Source: UBA6168 sp041752395 (GTDB taxonomy: Bacteria; Bacteroidota; Bacteroidia; Chitinophagales; Saprospiraceae). Taken from it: DNA of 29,707 nt. Below, in pieces: positions 29,276 through 29,707 of this stretch. The stretch's first letter is position 1. Each line of letters starts with the position of its first letter. Where the stretch lies: positions 1 through 29,707 of the forward strand of contig JBGSWN010000231.1 in the NCBI GenBank assembly GCA_041752395.1. Reading direction: 5' to 3'. A program made the position numbers and the translations under genes. The notes under the pieces are model-generated. The model was not told the DNA's origin and made no database searches. It saw only the letters and a program-made list of their open reading frames with translations.

Positions 29276-29707
29276 ATGAAGAATTTTTTCGCTTTACTAA
29301 TGTTTTTCTCCTTTGTAAATGGGGCTTTTGGGCAATCCAGAAGGGGGATTTATGAGCAGCCAAGGAGCAACGAAGGCTCGGTTTTGCTGATGAATTTCAG
29401 TTATGGTGGCATGGTACCTGGTGGCGATATGGCGGTGCGTTTTGGGAAGAATTTTTTGGCTGGAGTTGGTGCGGATTATTACACCAAAAACAATTGGATA
29501 ATTGGTTTGCAAGGTGATTTTTTGTTTAGCAAAATTGTCAAAACCGATGTGTTGGCGAAACTTAGAAGTGAGTTTGGCTTTCTGTATGCTGACGATGGTG
29601 GCACCTCTGATATTAAACTTCGACAGCGGGGGTTAAACATTACTGCCCATTTCGGAAAAGTATTTGCTCTATCCGAAAAAAACAAGCGATCAGGAATTCG
29701 AGTAACA
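29276..29707 (+). CDS. Partial exported, outer-membrane-barrel-like protein (3' end outside window)
   Basis: ATG 29276 opens an uninterrupted frame to the window end (144 codons, no stop). It begins with a signal peptide (MKNFFALLMFFSFVNGAFGQ, cut before S or within SRRGIYE). The mature part, SYGGMVPGGDMAVRFGKNFL, then AGVGADYYTKNNWIIGLQGD, shows the alternating polar/hydrophobic strands, Gly and Tyr/Trp girdle residues of small Bacteroidota outer-membrane beta-barrels. The family cannot be named from this fragment. Another ATG at 29271 is followed at once by a stop (ATG ACA TGA). It lies downstream of the Kazal gene in the same orientation. Confidence 0.7.
   Translation, partial: MKNFFALLMFFSFVNGAFGQSRRGIYEQPRSNEGSVLLMNFSYGGMVPGGDMAVRFGKNFLAGVGADYYTKNNWIIGLQGDFLFSKIVKTDVLAKLRSEFGFLYADDGGTSDIKLRQRGLNITAHFGKVFALSEKNKRSGIRVT

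Noticed and set aside
1..29707. tRNA, rRNA, transposase or phage genes
   Set aside because: I looked for conserved tRNA arms, rRNA segments and transposase or integrase motifs by eye and found none; a covariance-model search would be decisive for small RNAs.

Overview
The window looks like chromosomal DNA of a Bacteroidota bacterium, most likely from the Saprospiria (Saprospiraceae/Lewinella-like). Four things point this way. Both kinds of type IX secretion C-terminal domain are present: a type A tail on the CotH-like protein at 2-1609 and a type B 'gliding motility-associated' tail on the 1396-aa protein at 9090-13280. The sigma-70 factor is short and has the Bacteroidota layout. Shine-Dalgarno sequences are scarce. 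Several genes are preceded by TAnnTTTGC, the Bacteroidota -7 promoter element. The species call is inference.

Layout. 1-1.6 kb (-): a GC-rich, secreted CotH-kinase-family protein. 1.95-4.45 kb (+): a coiled-coil protein, a DinB-fold protein and PrmA (ribosomal protein L11 methyltransferase), separated by intergenic regions full of short-period repeats in inverted pairs. 4.5-13.3 kb (+): two giant exported proteins, one a 1509-aa beta-rich protein of unknown function and the other a 1396-aa type B T9SS surface protein with four internal repeats. 13.4-14.7 kb (+): a DEDDh exonuclease and a Met-rich DUF4412-like exported protein. 14.8-15.2 kb (-): nucleoside diphosphate kinase. 15.4-18.6 kb (+): NrnA-type DHH phosphoesterase, an FKBP-type prolyl isomerase lipoprotein, and release factor 2 with its programmed +1 frameshift. 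18.7-21.0 kb (-): aspartate kinase and a sigma-70 factor. 21.4-22.4 kb (+): a Ca-binding thrombospondin type 3 repeat protein and a tiny orphan signal-peptide-like ORF. 26.1-22.5 kb (-): an apparent operon of Mrp/ApbC ATPase, GNAT acetyltransferase, NifU-type Fe-S scaffold and a PlsB-like acyltransferase. 26.3-28.3 kb (+): one uninterrupted ORF that fuses RibF (riboflavin kinase/FAD synthetase) to a family 2 glycosyltransferase. 28.4-29.7 kb (+): a five-domain Kazal protease inhibitor, then the start of an outer-membrane-type protein that runs off the window.

Most genes are housekeeping (translation, nucleotide metabolism, Fe-S assembly, cofactor synthesis, amino-acid synthesis, lipid synthesis), interspersed with exported proteins. 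Convergent genes are separated by strong bidirectional hairpin terminators at 14757-14791, 18647-18684 and 22467-22500. I see no rRNA, tRNA, CRISPR array, transposase or prophage.

The points most worth a second look are the RibF-glycosyltransferase fusion; the inverted heptad arrays placed symmetrically upstream of the divergent mrp and ribF promoters; the other 7/8/9-bp arrays between 1.9 and 3.6 kb; the Kazal protein whose five domains each carry a different predicted P1 residue; and the uncharacterised 1509-aa exported protein.
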